Assembly (NCBI GenBank): GCA_002049455.2
Contig: KV919195.1
Span: 1 to 51,069 of the forward strand
Source: Porphyra umbilicalis
Lineage: Eukaryota > Rhodophyta > Bangiophyceae > Bangiales > Bangiaceae
Length of the DNA: 51,069 nt
Direction: 5' to 3'
The notes under the pieces were generated by a model. That model was given only the letters and a program-made list of their open reading frames with translations. It was not told the origin of the DNA and did not search any database. Position numbers and translations under genes: made by a program. The first letter of the stretch is position 1. Every line of letters starts with the position of its first letter. Below, piece after piece: positions 20,989 through 31,851 of this stretch.

Positions 20989-21401
20989 GCGGTGGCGGCG
21001 GCGGCGGCGGTGGCGGCGGCAGAGGCGGCGGCGGTGGTGGCGGCGGTGGTGGCGGCGACAGCGTCGCGCGACGCCGACCGGCGGCGGCGGCGGCGGCGGC
21101 GCTTCCGCCGCGACCGCGGGCGGTCGGCGGCGCGGGGGGCGGCGCCGACAAGGGCTGGGGCGGGGGGGTGGGGGACCATCCACAGGCCGGGGGAGCGGGG
21201 GGGGGGGGGGGGGGGTGCGTAGGAAGGGAGGAAAAAAAAGGGGTGGGGGGGGGGGGGGGGGGGGAAGGGGGGGGGGGGGGACGGCCGCCACCCGCCGGTG
21301 CGTGCCGTGCCGCCGAGGGAGACGCGGAGCCGCTCGGCGGTGGGGGGGCCCGCCCGCCCGCACAGCCCCAGCGTCGACGCGGTGCCCTGAGCAGAGGACA
21401 T
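16781..21401 (-). CDS. Unidentified large Ala/Pro/Gly-rich protein, possible HAD-like segment
   Basis: No family was recognised with confidence. Islands of protein-like sequence lie on the minus strand in order: start MSSAQGTASTLGLCGRAG (ATG 21401), SWLAFTAATPAARRFRAATL, MTAAAWAALWREPWRLDAPD, SSSSDGCASTGGSAGDEEAS, RRLRHHVRPDDASALTRAF, a basic NLS-like SKRRRLG, RRAVLVDMDVLIAGGESRR, YREALVRLGTPARQALFLTT, RSLIVVDAVDFPAHAG, PWLLVELEGGDVAWVP, and C-terminal RWGIGLPDAPPP. The DMD motif, a later hydrophobic strand and the YREALVRLG segment are arranged as in HAD hydrolases, but the similarity is weak. Frames change between islands, each time near a C/G run, so exon limits cannot be fixed; some gaps may be introns. 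The C-terminal SH3-like look is a guess. Confidence 0.4.
20245..20360. repeat. Long GC hairpin built on a CGG repeat
   Basis: CCGGATTTTGGGG (20245-20257) is matched in inverse by CCCCAAAATCCGG (20348-20360). The arms continue inward as CGG/CCG repeats carrying a mirrored GGTGG/CCACC interruption, for about 40 bp with small gaps, around a CGG-repeat loop. It lies inside the unidentified gene. Confidence 0.75.
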
Positions 21402-22023
21402 ATTGGATGGGGCACCCACGGGAACCAAAGACGGTCGGGAGTTGTCGGGGGAGTTGGTTGGAAAGTGGCTCCAACAGGTTGATCTTCCTTGCAAGGGTGG
21501 TTCTTCCACTCGCACTTTGGTGGGGGATTCGGTGCGCCAAGATTTGCACCAGGTGCATCCATGGTAAATAGAGATGGAAGATTTCCTGACACGTATGGAA
21601 ATGTCAAGGAAATTTCCGTTCAAGGAAATTTCCGTTACCTCCCACAGGGGGTGTTCTGCCCGCGTTTCGGTAATTTCCGTTTCGTCACCGTTTCCTCTCG
21701 AGACATTGAAACGTGTGTCACTGACAACCGTCCCACTGTCTGTGGCGCTGCTTTGTGGCTGTGCAAGGCGCAACCTAGCCACACAGACGCCGAAGGCTGC
21801 CCACAGGGAGCAGCTGCAAAGCGGCTGCTTTGCACTGCGCGCAGGGCGTGCTGAGGTCCGACGAGGGCACCCCGGCGACAGGGTCCGCTGGGCGCAAGCT
21901 GTCTCGCCTTGGCCGCCTCGGGGGATACGCACATACTATGCTCAGCTCGCTGTCGTTGACGGGACCATCATTGTCCTGGCTTCATCCCCAGCACAACTCC
22001 TGTTTACCCCCCACTTGGCCCCC
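21402..22023. other. Region between unidentified gene and hAT remnant
   Basis: Upstream of the minus-strand gene and of the hAT frame; likely includes promoter sequence and the left end of the hAT element. No clear hAT terminal inverted repeat was found. The 16-bp tandem palindromes are annotated separately. Confidence 0.4.
21605..21636. repeat. Two 16-bp tandem repeats, each with a palindrome
   Basis: CAAGGAAATTTCCGTT twice in tandem, each with the perfect palindrome GGAAATTTCC. A third related copy (GGTAATTTCCGTT) starts near 21670. hAT elements often carry subterminal transposase-binding repeats, which would fit the position 5' of the transposase remnant. Confidence 0.7.
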
Positions 22024-24183
22024 ATGCCGCCTCCACCACTGCCTGTTCCCCCTGCTCTTCTCCCCGCTCCCCCTCCCGATGCCCCACCTTCCCCCCCCCA
22101 GCCCACGGCATCGCTAGTGTGCCGCTTCATCACCGTACATTCCTGTGGCCAGCGCATGTCCTGCCAGGCCCTCCATTGCACCTACAAGAACGTGCGACGC
22201 AACGCAACGCGGGCCCGCCGACTCCTCCGCACCTGCACGGGGGCGTTGGCGCTCTACCCCAAAGCTCGCCCAGCGCCTGGCGGATGCGGACCGGATTCAT
22301 GCGGCAGGGCCGGTTGCCGAAGCGCTGGGTGGGGCGCTCCCCCCCATTCCTTCCAATGTGTTGGTCGTGTGGGGGACCCATTTTGCTGCAGTTTTGCTTC
22401 AAAAAAAGCGGGGCTGCCTTTTGGCCTCTTCGACACCGCGGCGTGGCGGTCGGTTTTTTTGCTGATATCGGGCGGCCGGTTTGATGGACCGGGGGGTCGC
22501 CGCGCCGTTGGAAGAGCGCTGCTAACGTCAGCGGTTGCGGCCGTGGACAGCAGCCTGGCGCGCTTCCTAGATGGGTGCCACTCTGTGTCCCTCCCCATTA
22601 ACGGGATGACTGACGTGAGCGGGCGCGGGTTCTACAACGTCGTCATTTACACCCCGCGCCCCTTTTTGGTGGCTACGCTTCGCATGGGATCGGACCCCAG
22701 CACGGCGGCCAATCTCTTGACCCGCCTGCAAGGAGCCCTGCAAGCGCCGCTCTTGTCCAGCTTCGCCACTTCAGCCACCACTGAGTTGACGGCCGAGGCG
22801 TCGGTCCTCTCCTTGTTCGGTCACCGTCGGGTCCTTGCACTCGTAACGGACTTGCCAATAACTATGGTTTCCTTGTGGGGTATGGCTGTCGCCAGCGGCT
22901 CATTCCTGTTTGATTTTGAATGTGGGTCTCACGCCGCCAACCTCGTGGTGCAAGACGCCGCACGGGTGCCCATTTGCGCTCAGGCGTTGCGTGCAGCGCT
23001 GTTGATCACTGTGTTTTTTACGCGATCGACGCACGCACACGCGCTCCTGCGGGCCGTGCGGGCGCGCCTGCCGGCCGCGGGTCGACGCGTGGGGTCCCTT
23101 AAGACCTACTCCCGCACACAATGGGCGGGGGAAGGGGCCAACATTGCAGCCGTTGGGTCAAATCTTCCGGCTTTGGACCACACTCTACTCGAGAACTCCC
23201 ATTCCCCTTCGCCGTCTGACGTGCCGACGCCCGTGACCGACGCCATCCGGCCTTCCGCGGTCCGGTCGGCGATTGATGGGTGCGTGCCGTTCCTTCTACT
23301 TCTGGCTCGTCTGGTGGCCCAAATGGAAGGTGACGCCACCCCCCCGTCGTCCTAGGTGGCTATTTTTGCGTGCCTTCGTGCATCGCTGGCCAATCATTTC
23401 ACGGGCCTGTCTGTGGCAGCGCGGCAGGCGATGCAGCCTTCACTCGAGCATCGCTACACGTCATTTTTACACCCACTGGTAGCCCTCGCGTTTTGGCTGG
23501 ACCCTTTTTGGGCCCCGGTGCGGGCGCGGCTCTCGTGCCTCCTTTGGGGTACCAAGTCGCTCGCAACATTACGCGATGCGGCCGTGGCATTTCTATGCCG
23601 ATCTGACACTGCTGCAAGGGCTTTGGTCCTCGCCGATTTGGCAAGCTTTGCAGACGCGGAGCAGGGCCCTGCTGCTTTGGAGCAATCCCGTGATTTGCAC
23701 CCTGTGATGTGGTGGCGCCTTTGGGGGTAGCGCTTCCCCACTTTGCAGCTGCTGGATGAGTGCCTACTTGCCATCCCCCCTTCTGCGGCGGGAGGCGAGC
23801 GCATCTTCAAGGCGTTAAAGACTGTGCTCTCCACGCGCCGTAGCCGCCTCGCCCCGAAGCGCGTTGACAACCAAACACGATTACTGTTCAACACGCGGCA
23901 GCTGGAACGCGCAGACGTGCTCGCGGCGTTTCGTCGCCCCACGGTTGAGCTTGAGTTGCGGGCGCCGCTCGCCGGGGTGACGGCAGCGGGCGCGCCGGTG
24001 GCCGCTCCCCCCGCCGCGGCGGAGCCGGATTCGGACGGCGATGCGGGAGGCTCGTCTGGCGACGACGGGTCAGATGACGAGGGCGGTGACACTGGTGTCG
24101 GTCATCCGTCAGATGACGCCACTGTTGACCATTTGTTGAGAACGGCGGGCGTAGACGCTGCGGTCGACTTTTTGTTGAGCTAA
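22024..24183 (+). pseudogene. hAT-superfamily transposase, degenerate
   Basis: DNA transposase remnant in one main frame. The core reads GMTDVSGRGFYNVVIYTP (the DUF659/RNase-H start, where the usual DGW acidic residue is Asn), ALVTDLPITMVSLWG (second Asp), FECGSHAANLVVQDAA (the CxxH region), LAFWLDPFWAP, WWRLWG and the C-terminal dimerisation block IPPSAAGGERIFKALKTVLS. Two in-frame TAG codons interrupt it, at 23353-23355 and 23728-23730. A frame slip near the T-run at 22450-22456 disturbs the N-terminal part; Cys-rich sequence before it may be a BED-type finger. The frame closes at 24181-24183 after an acidic tail. ATG 22024 is only one possible start, because the frame is open further upstream. 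Confidence 0.8.
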
Positions 24184-25619
24184 ACGAGTAGAGTAGAGAT
24201 GGCTTGGTCGTATCACAACGAAGTGGAATGAGTTTTTTATCCTTTGCTACTGGGCGCTGCCCAACAAGCGGATGGATACCGCCTTTGTCGCCGCTACCAC
24301 CACTGCCGCACGTATTGGCCATTGCCCCGCGTAGACAGTGGACATAAAAACGCCCACCACCATCGCTGCACGCCGTGACCATCGTCCCGCACAGACAGTG
24401 AGCATAACGGCGCCTCGCACTCCCCAGCATTGGGTTGTGCGAGGCGTCGCATGTGGGCGTTGTCGTTGCCGTCGGCCCAACGTGGTCCGCACAGCCGCTG
24501 CCGCTCAGCCGCCTCTTCAACTTGCCGCCGCCCCCCCCCCCCCCCCCCGCCTCGCTGTCCCCACGAACCAGGCCGCCGCCACCGCGACTGCCTGCGCTGC
24601 TCCGCGTCTCCTCTTGTGGTTTCCCTTAGCAACTCGGAAGGTCAAAATAAAGGCCTTTACTCCACGGAAGTCCTGCTCGTCCCACCACACCCCCCCCTCA
24701 AGCCCCCGCCCCCCTCAAGCATGCGGCAGTGTAGAACGGCATCGCGTGGAGATGGTTGATGCGCTGATGCAAGTGTCGTGACCTGCACAAGAAACGAAAG
24801 AAAGGGGGGCAAACAGGGCGCGTGGGACAAAACAGCAAAGTCAACAAACGAAGCACAGACAGCAATTCGGTTGGCATACGGTAACCCTAGAATACGCAAA
24901 GAGACATGCATGGATGCGGACACAACCCAAGCTGCAGAGAGGTTCACAGGTGGGGTCTGGGGAGCCGTACCACTGGACGACAGCCGTGCCAATGCAGTCG
25001 AAAGGAACCCCTACCAAGGTCCAAATCGCGCGGGCAAATGGTCGGGGGGGGGGGGGGGGGACGGGGGGGGGGGGTGAAGCACGGCACCAGACTGGGATGC
25101 GGAAGAAAGCAGCCTTCCTCATGGGGGTGGTCGGCGATGGGCGTGATGAGTTGCCCGAAAGCACCTCCTCGGTGCGCGGGTGACTCCAGATGGTCGCGGC
25201 TGGTGTCGTGAGTGGTGGCGTGTGCCTCAGGCTCGGCTGTCCGAGGAAACTCCGAAACGCAGTTGCGGGAAAGCAACGGGAATTGAAATTTCTGCAATCT
25301 TTGCTCGGCAACGGCGCCACCTCTAATCCATGGGTGCAGCGGCTCGTGCCACCAACGTGAGATTTTGGAGAGATGGGAACATCTCTATTAATACAGCCGT
25401 TCTGCTAAAAACCTCGCGCGCCAACTGGAACACAACTCTTATGAATCGGCCTTCGCGGGGTCGCTGGGCCAACTCGTAAGAGCAAACAGGCCTTCTTGGA
25501 GTGGCGCTGCTGTTCAAGCTCCAAAAGAAGGGCGAGCCCGTGAGGCCATCACCAGATGCGTTAAGGGATTAGAAAATGTGAACAGGTATATCTATGGGCC
25601 GTCACAGCCCCGTCACACC
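24184..25619. other. 3' flank of hAT remnant, no gene recognised
   Basis: Holds a 60-bp imperfect tandem duplication (annotated), an AATAAA at 24646-24651 that could serve the hAT transcript, a C-run near 24532-24548 and a G-run near 25046-25060. No open frame shows a motif, and the right end of the hAT element was not identified. Confidence 0.4.
24295..24414. repeat. 60-bp imperfect tandem duplication
   Basis: Segments 24295-24354 and 24355-24414 align without gaps at period 60, sharing for example AGACAGTG and CATAA at matching positions. Lies just 3' of the hAT frame. Confidence 0.6.
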
Positions 25620-25749
25620 CTAGTTTTGGAGCGGATCCCAGCCACCAGTGCTCCAACCATCCAAACGGCCGAACGGTACCACGTTTGGCTGTTTGGACGG
25701 TTTAAGCCATAGGTGAAGATGCTCTAAGAGTGGTGCAATAGTTGGCGTG

Positions 25750-25960
25750 CGAGGTTGTGGAGAGAACGGGTATACATCGCAGCGCAGTGCACCTCCCTGC
25801 TGGATCCACCACGAGCCCCGTTTTCCCCCCAATCGCTCGTAAGCGCTCGTTGAAAACGGGCTCCTGCCCGCACGCTGGGAGTGCTTGCTTGTACCCCGAC
25901 TGAAAAACTCTTTGCGGCGTGGTAGAGGCGAGATTAGGGCGTGATTAAGAGCTCTGTGAA
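25750..25960 (-). repeat. Diverged element fragment, inverted copy 1
   Basis: On the minus strand, GAAAACGGGGCTCGTGG...GGATCCAGCA...GAGGTGCA matches a + strand segment near 27620-27690 at roughly three quarters of positions. The frames share GKRGS..IQQ.GALR. An unidentified old mobile element is likely. A stem (GAGCCCCGTTTTC 25813-25825 with GAAAACGGGCTC 25852-25863) lies inside it. Confidence 0.45.
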
Positions 25961-26908
25961 GTCCGCTCATGTTCTTGCAAGTGCGACTTGATACAATAAA
26001 CTGGTGCGGTGCTCAGTACGGAATCTGTGCCGAGTAGGGCAAGAAATATGTAGAAGGACACCATCGTGCAGCCCACGAGCAGAGAACGTTTGCGCCGACT
26101 CCGGTGCGGTGAGTGGGAAGATAGAAGGCAGTTTTCGCAGCCTGGCGCCTGTCTACCGGCGTTACCCGCTCTGGCCGCAGCCGCAGCCGACACCCTTTCG
26201 CGGCCTCCTGTCCCTGCGAAGGCAAGCAAGCACACCTTTCTCGTACCAATGAAAGAACTAGGACGTGGCCTCGCCAGCGAGGCAGCAGTCCCGGTTCACT
26301 CCTTTCCTGCACTGCGCAGCCCCCCCCCTCCCCCGCAAGCACCCGTCTCTCGTACCAATAGAAGAAGTGCAGTCCCGGCTCACTCCTTGCCTGCGCTGCC
26401 CGACCCGCTGCTCTCCCCCGCCCCCCCCTCACCACGGCACCCGCGCCCAGTGCACAGTTCTCAGCTATGCCCAGTGTTGAGCCATGCTCAGGACTCAGCC
26501 ATGCCCTCATCAGCGGAGTTTTTCGACAAACATGGGAAGGACGAGATACAAGTCTGATGCGGCTCAGCTCGGACAGATACAGCGCAGAACGGCGGAATTT
26601 CGTAGGGACCGTGCGTGCTGGAAAAGGTGGGGGTACCCGGTGTGGTGTCGGTCCGCACGGCGGGGGCTGGGCTCCGCTTCCACATGGGGCTTCGGCAGCA
26701 TGTCTGACCCTGAGAATAGCTGGCGCTGGTACACCCAAAGGACCGCTACAACCATGAAGCCCATGCCAGGAATTCGCACACCACACCCCCGCCGCGGGCG
26801 TCGGGGGTGGGGGCGTACGCGGAGGGGGGAGGACGCCCCACGGCGACAGGTGGCGGAGGTGGCGGTGGAGCGTCGCTTCAATGAGGAGACCGAGTGTACT
26901 TACGTACA
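25961..26908. other. Intergenic, no gene recognised
   Basis: Contains AATAAA at 25994-25999 and an imperfect direct repeat: 26226-26334 and 26335-26428 share CTCGTACCAAT, AGTCCCGG, TCACTCCTT and a C-rich tail, with a 25-bp insertion in the first copy. A short triplicated CAGCCATGC-like motif follows at about 26466-26505. Confidence 0.4.
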
Positions 26909-27036
26909 TATGTGCGTATGTGCGTATGTGCGTACGTGCGTATGTGCGTACGTGCGTACGTGCGTATGTGTGTATGTGCGTATGTGCGTACGTGCGTATG
27001 TGCGTACGTGCGTATGTGCGAATGTGCGTATGTGCG
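26909..27036. repeat. Octamer array, exactly 16 units
   Basis: Sixteen head-to-tail 8-mers, TATGTGCG or TACGTGCG, with single variants TATGTGTG (26965) and AATGTGCG (27021). Strictly alternating purine/pyrimidine for most of its length, a Z-DNA-prone composition. Direct repeats without spacers, so not a CRISPR. Confidence 0.9.
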
Positions 27037-28606
27037 ACCGAGATGGCGTTTCTATTCTGAGCTTAAGTTTATGGGAGGCCGCAACCCCCGTGGCTTTCTG
27101 GCCGCCGGAAAGCCTCTTTTCCGCTCGGGATGCACCTTTCATTGGCACTCGTCAAAGAACTTATTGACATGGGGAGTCTCATTTCCCCAGCCATTGCCGA
27201 TCGCCGTTTGTAAAAGGGCAGATGTTGCTCGTGCGGCTGAAAGTAAGTGTGACAAAGTCGGGCAGATCGGCAGATAACTGTGGCAAAAAGCTAGCTTTCC
27301 AGCACCTTCAGACTCCGCGCACGACTTGATACGTACCCCTCGAATACGGTGTCTTAATGAAGCGTGCAAGAAAATCGAAAACACCTCGTTGGAAGGATGG
27401 CAGCGCTCGCACGCACTTGTTGAGCACATGTGCACGTTTGCACATGCGCATTTTCACCATGTCGCTCAAGACCATAGGAAGCAGCTCTCATAGAGGCTTC
27501 TGGTGCATCTAAGAAGTCTTCGAAAAATTGCAGTCATGCAAAAGTATGCATGTTTCAACATGTTTTTGCAAAAACATCGCCTCGTGCAGGTGCATACCAG
27601 GGGTCGTGCAAGTTCTTGTACGAGCTATTTAGGGGAAAAAGAGGCTCGCGGAGGATCCAGCAACGAGGTGCATTACGCTGGATGGGCGTGCGCGTCCCGA
27701 CGTGGCGGCTGATGTCCGTGATGTCCTACGCACAAAAGATCTCGAGGCCCTTCAGGAGGCGCCCGTACTACTCCACCGTCCAGCATCGTGACGTGTTTGA
27801 ACGTCATGCTCAACGCCGCGGTAAGCCCTACTGCTGTAAAAAGCAACATTTAAGCAACCTGATTTTGGCCGGGCTTCGATGTCGCGACTCCCTGACGCGT
27901 CGCGACGGTCTCAACTAACGAGAGGGGGGAATATCTTCCCACTAGGCTACCCTTTCGACCTCGTCACGAATTGGTGATCGCCGGTGCTTGTGCGATATGT
28001 ACCCGTGCGATCTCGAGTGAAAGTATTGCGATTTGACATTTTTTGTTCTTGCGCTTCTGATGGTTTGTTTTTCGTCGGCTTTGCTTTGATCCCTGATGCT
28101 TTGATTTGGTGAGTGCTTTGATTAAGAGTGTGCGCGGGCGCATGCGCGGGCGAGCTGTTTGGGCTGCGTGGTGGGCCCGAGTGCTCCGACTTGGACTACT
28201 TGAGGAGTGCCCTTGATGAGAAGAGGGGCGCTTCGGAGAGACAACCAACAAAGCACGTTCGCACACATACACTCAAGCTCCAGCCACTCACCCACTTCAC
28301 CGTGGTCCCCCATCACCTATCTCGACTACGTTACGACTGGAAGTACACTTTTTCATCTCCACGGCGGCGGCGCCGCCGACGGCGGCGGCGCTGGCGGCTC
28401 CGCCGGCGGCTGACGCGGCCACCACCGACCTGCCCCCCGCACCACTGCCACCCTTACCGCGAAAATGACGACATGGTGGCGAGCGTCGGTGAAGATCCGC
28501 TATTGACGCCGAGGCGGCAGGCGCCGGCGGGCGCGACGCCGTGGTGCGTCGGGTGGCCGTCAAGGCGATGGCGGCGCGAAGGAAGGCGCCCCCGCCCGCG
28601 GGGGGG
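27037..28606. other. Left flank of the macrosatellite
   Basis: AT-richer than the rest. Includes element fragment copy 2 at about 27560-27720. Open frames such as 28128-28700 run into the first satellite unit and carry no recognisable domain. From about 28360 a GGC/GCC repeat reappears. No promoter or RNA gene was recognised. Confidence 0.4.
27560..27720 (+). repeat. Diverged element fragment, inverted copy 2
   Basis: Plus-strand partner of the fragment at 25750-25960: GGGGAAAAAGAGGCTCGCGG...GGATCCAGCAACGAGGTGCATT. The frame here reads on (RGKRGSRRIQQRGALRWMG) towards 27918, a basic protein-like stretch with no assigned family. Confidence 0.45.
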
Positions 28607-29553
28607 GACCCGCGGCCCCCAATTTCACCCCCACGCAAAGGCAAAACGTGAGCGTAAAAATCGTGCAGCCGACCATCCTCACCCTCACGTGCGGCGCTAA
28701 GCATTCTTGTTCGTCCGTCGAAGCGGGGGAAGCCGCAACACCCGCACTCCCGATGCCTTCCGCCCGCCGCTGCGCACCGCGCGCATGGACGGTCGTGGAC
28801 CGATGGTGTAGCCCGCACCCTCCTCTCGACCTGTGGGGCGCCGCACAGCCATGGCCGTTACCAAAGTGTGTGTACCGTCCTCGCAATCGCCTCCATCCGA
28901 AACACCGTCGCCTGCTCCCGTGCACACGCGTGGCGACGGCCAACTGTGCCAACGCCGCACGTGCGTGCGTCACTGTTCGGTGGTGGGCGGCGACGAGACG
29001 GTGCCGGAGCGGCGCCGACCACGCTTTGTGGGGTGCATACCATGTGTACGACGTGGACACACCGTGAAAGTATAGGTTGGCGGCCACGCATGGGCCGACG
29101 CCGGTACAAATACTTTCGCGCGCCGTGTCAGCGGCCAAGACACAGCCAAAGCACGCGTATGCGCTCGTGCGGGCGCAATGCACGGGAGCTTTCCGGAATG
29201 CGATGGTCCCGCCTCCTCCCTAACATCCATGCGCACCCCCAGAACACATGCAGTGCCACACGTGGGTGCTCTATCGACAGCACCACCACGCGTACTTGTA
29301 CGAAGCACCAATCGTGCTGACCGCGGCGTATCGGCCGTATGCAAGGATCAACGGGTGTCCCTCGGCGCTCGAGTTGTCTCCGGAGGGGCCAACAAGTCCA
29401 CCACACCCGACAGTAGGGGGTGGCGGCACGGCGAACAGCGGCAGCGTTGGGGCGCTGCCAAGGACGGATCAAGGCACCCCCCGCCCCCTCCCAGAAGGCG
29501 TGAGGGGCGGTTTTGAGATAATACAACTAAAACCACCCCACACATCCATAAAT
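28607..29553. repeat. Macrosatellite U0, left partial unit
   Basis: Lacks about the first 200 bp of the unit. Most diverged copy: GAAAGTATAGG after the 172-aa frame, CCAATCGTGC, and GTTGTCTCCGGAGGGGCC, consistent with reduced homogenisation at an array edge. Confidence 0.85.
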
Positions 29554-30702
29554 CAGTGAGTAGTTTTCAGTAGCCCCGTTCACCGCAATTCCGCTTCTTC
29601 CGCCCCCCACGCCGCCCGACATGCAGCGCCCACACGCATTTATGGCGCGCCAACGGGAGCGAAGTAGCACGTGTGCGCGCTATGGTCGACGCTTTAGATG
29701 GTGTGGATGATTGTCCAACCGTTGGCCGTCCCAAAACCTCCGCCACCGTCGACCCCACCCGCGGCCACCGCATTCACCCCCACGCAAAGGCAAAACGTGA
29801 GCGTAAAAGTCGTGCAGCCGACCATCCTCACCCTCACGTGCGGCGCTAAGCATTCTTGTTCGTCCGTCGAAGCGGGGGAAGCCGCAACACCCGCACTCCC
29901 GATGCCTTCCGCCCGCCGCTGCGCACCGCGCGCATGGACGGTCGTGGACCGATGGTGTAGCCCGCACCCTCCTCTCGACCTGTGGGGCGCCGCACAGCCA
30001 CGGCCGTTACCAAAGTGTGTGTACCGTCCTCGCAATCGCCTCCATCCGAAACACCGTCGCCTGCTCCCGTGCACACGCGTGGCGACGGCCAACTGTGCCA
30101 ACGCCGCACGTGCATGCATCACTGTTCGGTGGTGGGCGGCGACGAGACGGTGCCGGAGCGGCGCTGACCACGCTTTGTGGGGTGCATACCATGTGTACGA
30201 CGTGGACACACCGTAAAAGGATAGGTTGGCGGCCGCACATGGGCCGACGCCGGTACAAATACTTTCGCGCGCCGTGTCAGCGGCCAAGACACAGCCAAAG
30301 CACGCGTATGCGCTCGTGCGGGCGCAATGCACGGGAGCTTTCCGGAATGCGATGGTCCCGCCTCCTCCCTAACATCCATGCGCACCCCCAGAACACATGC
30401 AGTGCCACACGTGGGTGCTCTATCGACAGCACCACCACGCGTACTTGTACGAACCACCAACCGTGCTGAACGCGGCGTATCGGCCGTATGCAAGGATCAA
30501 CGGGTGTCCCTCGGCGCTCGAGTCGTCTCCGGGGGGTCCAACAAGTCCACCACACCCGACAGTAGGAGGTGGCAGCACGGCGGACAGCGGCAGCGTTGGG
30601 GCGCAGCCAAGGACGGATCAAGGCACCCCGCGCCCCCTCCCAGAGGGCGTGAGGGGCGGTTTTTAGAAAATACAACTAAAACCACTCCACACATCCACAA
30701 AT
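29554..30702. repeat. Macrosatellite U1, type A
   Basis: 1149 bp. Type A markers: AAAAGGATAGG, GCAATGCACGGG, GAACCACCAACC, GAACGCGG. Starts with the GTAGTTTTCAG variant. Confidence 0.9.
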
Positions 30703-31851
30703 CAGTGAGTAATTTTCAGTAGCCCCGTTCACCGCAATTCCGCTTCTTCCGCCCCCCACGCCGCCCGACATGCAGCGCCCACACGCATTTATGGCGCGCC
30801 AACGGGAGCGAAGTAGCACGTGTGCGCGCTATGGTCGACGCTTTAGATGGTGTGGATGATTGTCCAACCGTTGGCCGTCCCAAAACCTCCGCCACCGTCG
30901 ACCCCACCCGCGGCCACCGCATTCACCCCCACGCAAAGGCAAAACGTGAGCGTAAAAGTCGTGCAGCCGACCATCCTCACCCTCACGTGCGGCGCTAAGC
31001 ATTCTTGTTCGTCCGTCGAAGCGGGGGAAGCCGCAACACCCGCACTCCCGATGCCTTCCGCCCGCCGCTGCGCACCGCGCGCATGGACGGTCGTGGACCG
31101 ATGGTGTAGCCCGCACCCTCCTCTCGACCTGTGGGGCGCCGCACAGCCACGGCCGTTACCAAAGTGTGTGTACCGTCCTCGCAATCGCCTCCATCCGAAA
31201 CACCGTCGCCTGCTCCCGTGCACACGCGTGGCGACGGCCAACTATGCCAACGCCGCACGTGCATGCATCACTGTTCGGTGGTGGGCGGCGACGAGACGGT
31301 GCCGGAGCGGCGCTGACCACGCTTTGTGGGGTGCATACCATGTGTACGACGTGGACACACCGTAAAAGGATAGGTTGGCGGCCGCACATGGGCCGACGCC
31401 GGTACAAATACTTTCGCGCGCCGTGTCAGCGGCCAAGACACAGCCAAAGCACGCGTATGCGCTCGTGCGGGCGCAATGCACGGGAGCTTTCCGGAATGCG
31501 ATGGTCCCGCCTCCTCCCTAACATCCATGCGCACCCCCAGAACACATGCAGTGCCACACGTGGGTGCTCTATCGACAGCACCACCACGCGTACTTGTACG
31601 AACCACCAACCGTGCTGAACGCGGCGTATCGGCCGTATGCAAGGATCAACGGGTGTCCCTCGGCGCTCGAGTCGTCTCCGGGGGGTCCAACAAGTCCACC
31701 ACACCCGACAGTAGGGGGTGGCAGCACGGCGGACAGCGGCAGCGTTGGGGCGCAGCCAAGGACGGATCAAGGCACCCCCCGCCCCCTCCCAGAAGGCGTG
31801 AGGGGCGGTTTTGAGATAATACAACTAAAACCACCCCACACATCCATAAAT
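30703..31851. repeat. Macrosatellite U2, type A
   Basis: 1149 bp. Same markers as U1; differs at single sites such as AACTATGCC in place of AACTGTGCC. Confidence 0.9.

Larger units (their letters stand above)
13430..21320. repeat. 8-kb block of GGC/GCC repeats and G/C homopolymers
   Basis: Low-complexity (GGC)n/(GCC)n tracts alternate with poly-G/C runs. The longest are G26 at 14287-14312, C20 at 19633-19652, C27 at 19772-19798 and G27 at 20723-20749. Two genes run through it, their alanine, glycine and proline runs coded by the same trinucleotides. Reading frames shift only next to homopolymers, so some run lengths are suspect. Confidence 0.8.

Noticed and set aside
16781..21607. A single 1,608-codon open frame on the minus strand
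   Set aside because: Large parts are Arg/Ala/Pro translations of GC repeats in the wrong frame; only islands of it look like protein. I annotate the locus, not this frame, as the product.
21608..21633. NF-kappaB-type sites (GGAAATTTCC)
   Set aside because: The decamer fits the animal consensus, but no NF-kappaB system is expected in an alga; transposase-binding repeats are more likely.
26909..27036. CRISPR-like array
   Set aside because: The 8-bp units are contiguous without spacers, and the window is eukaryotic.
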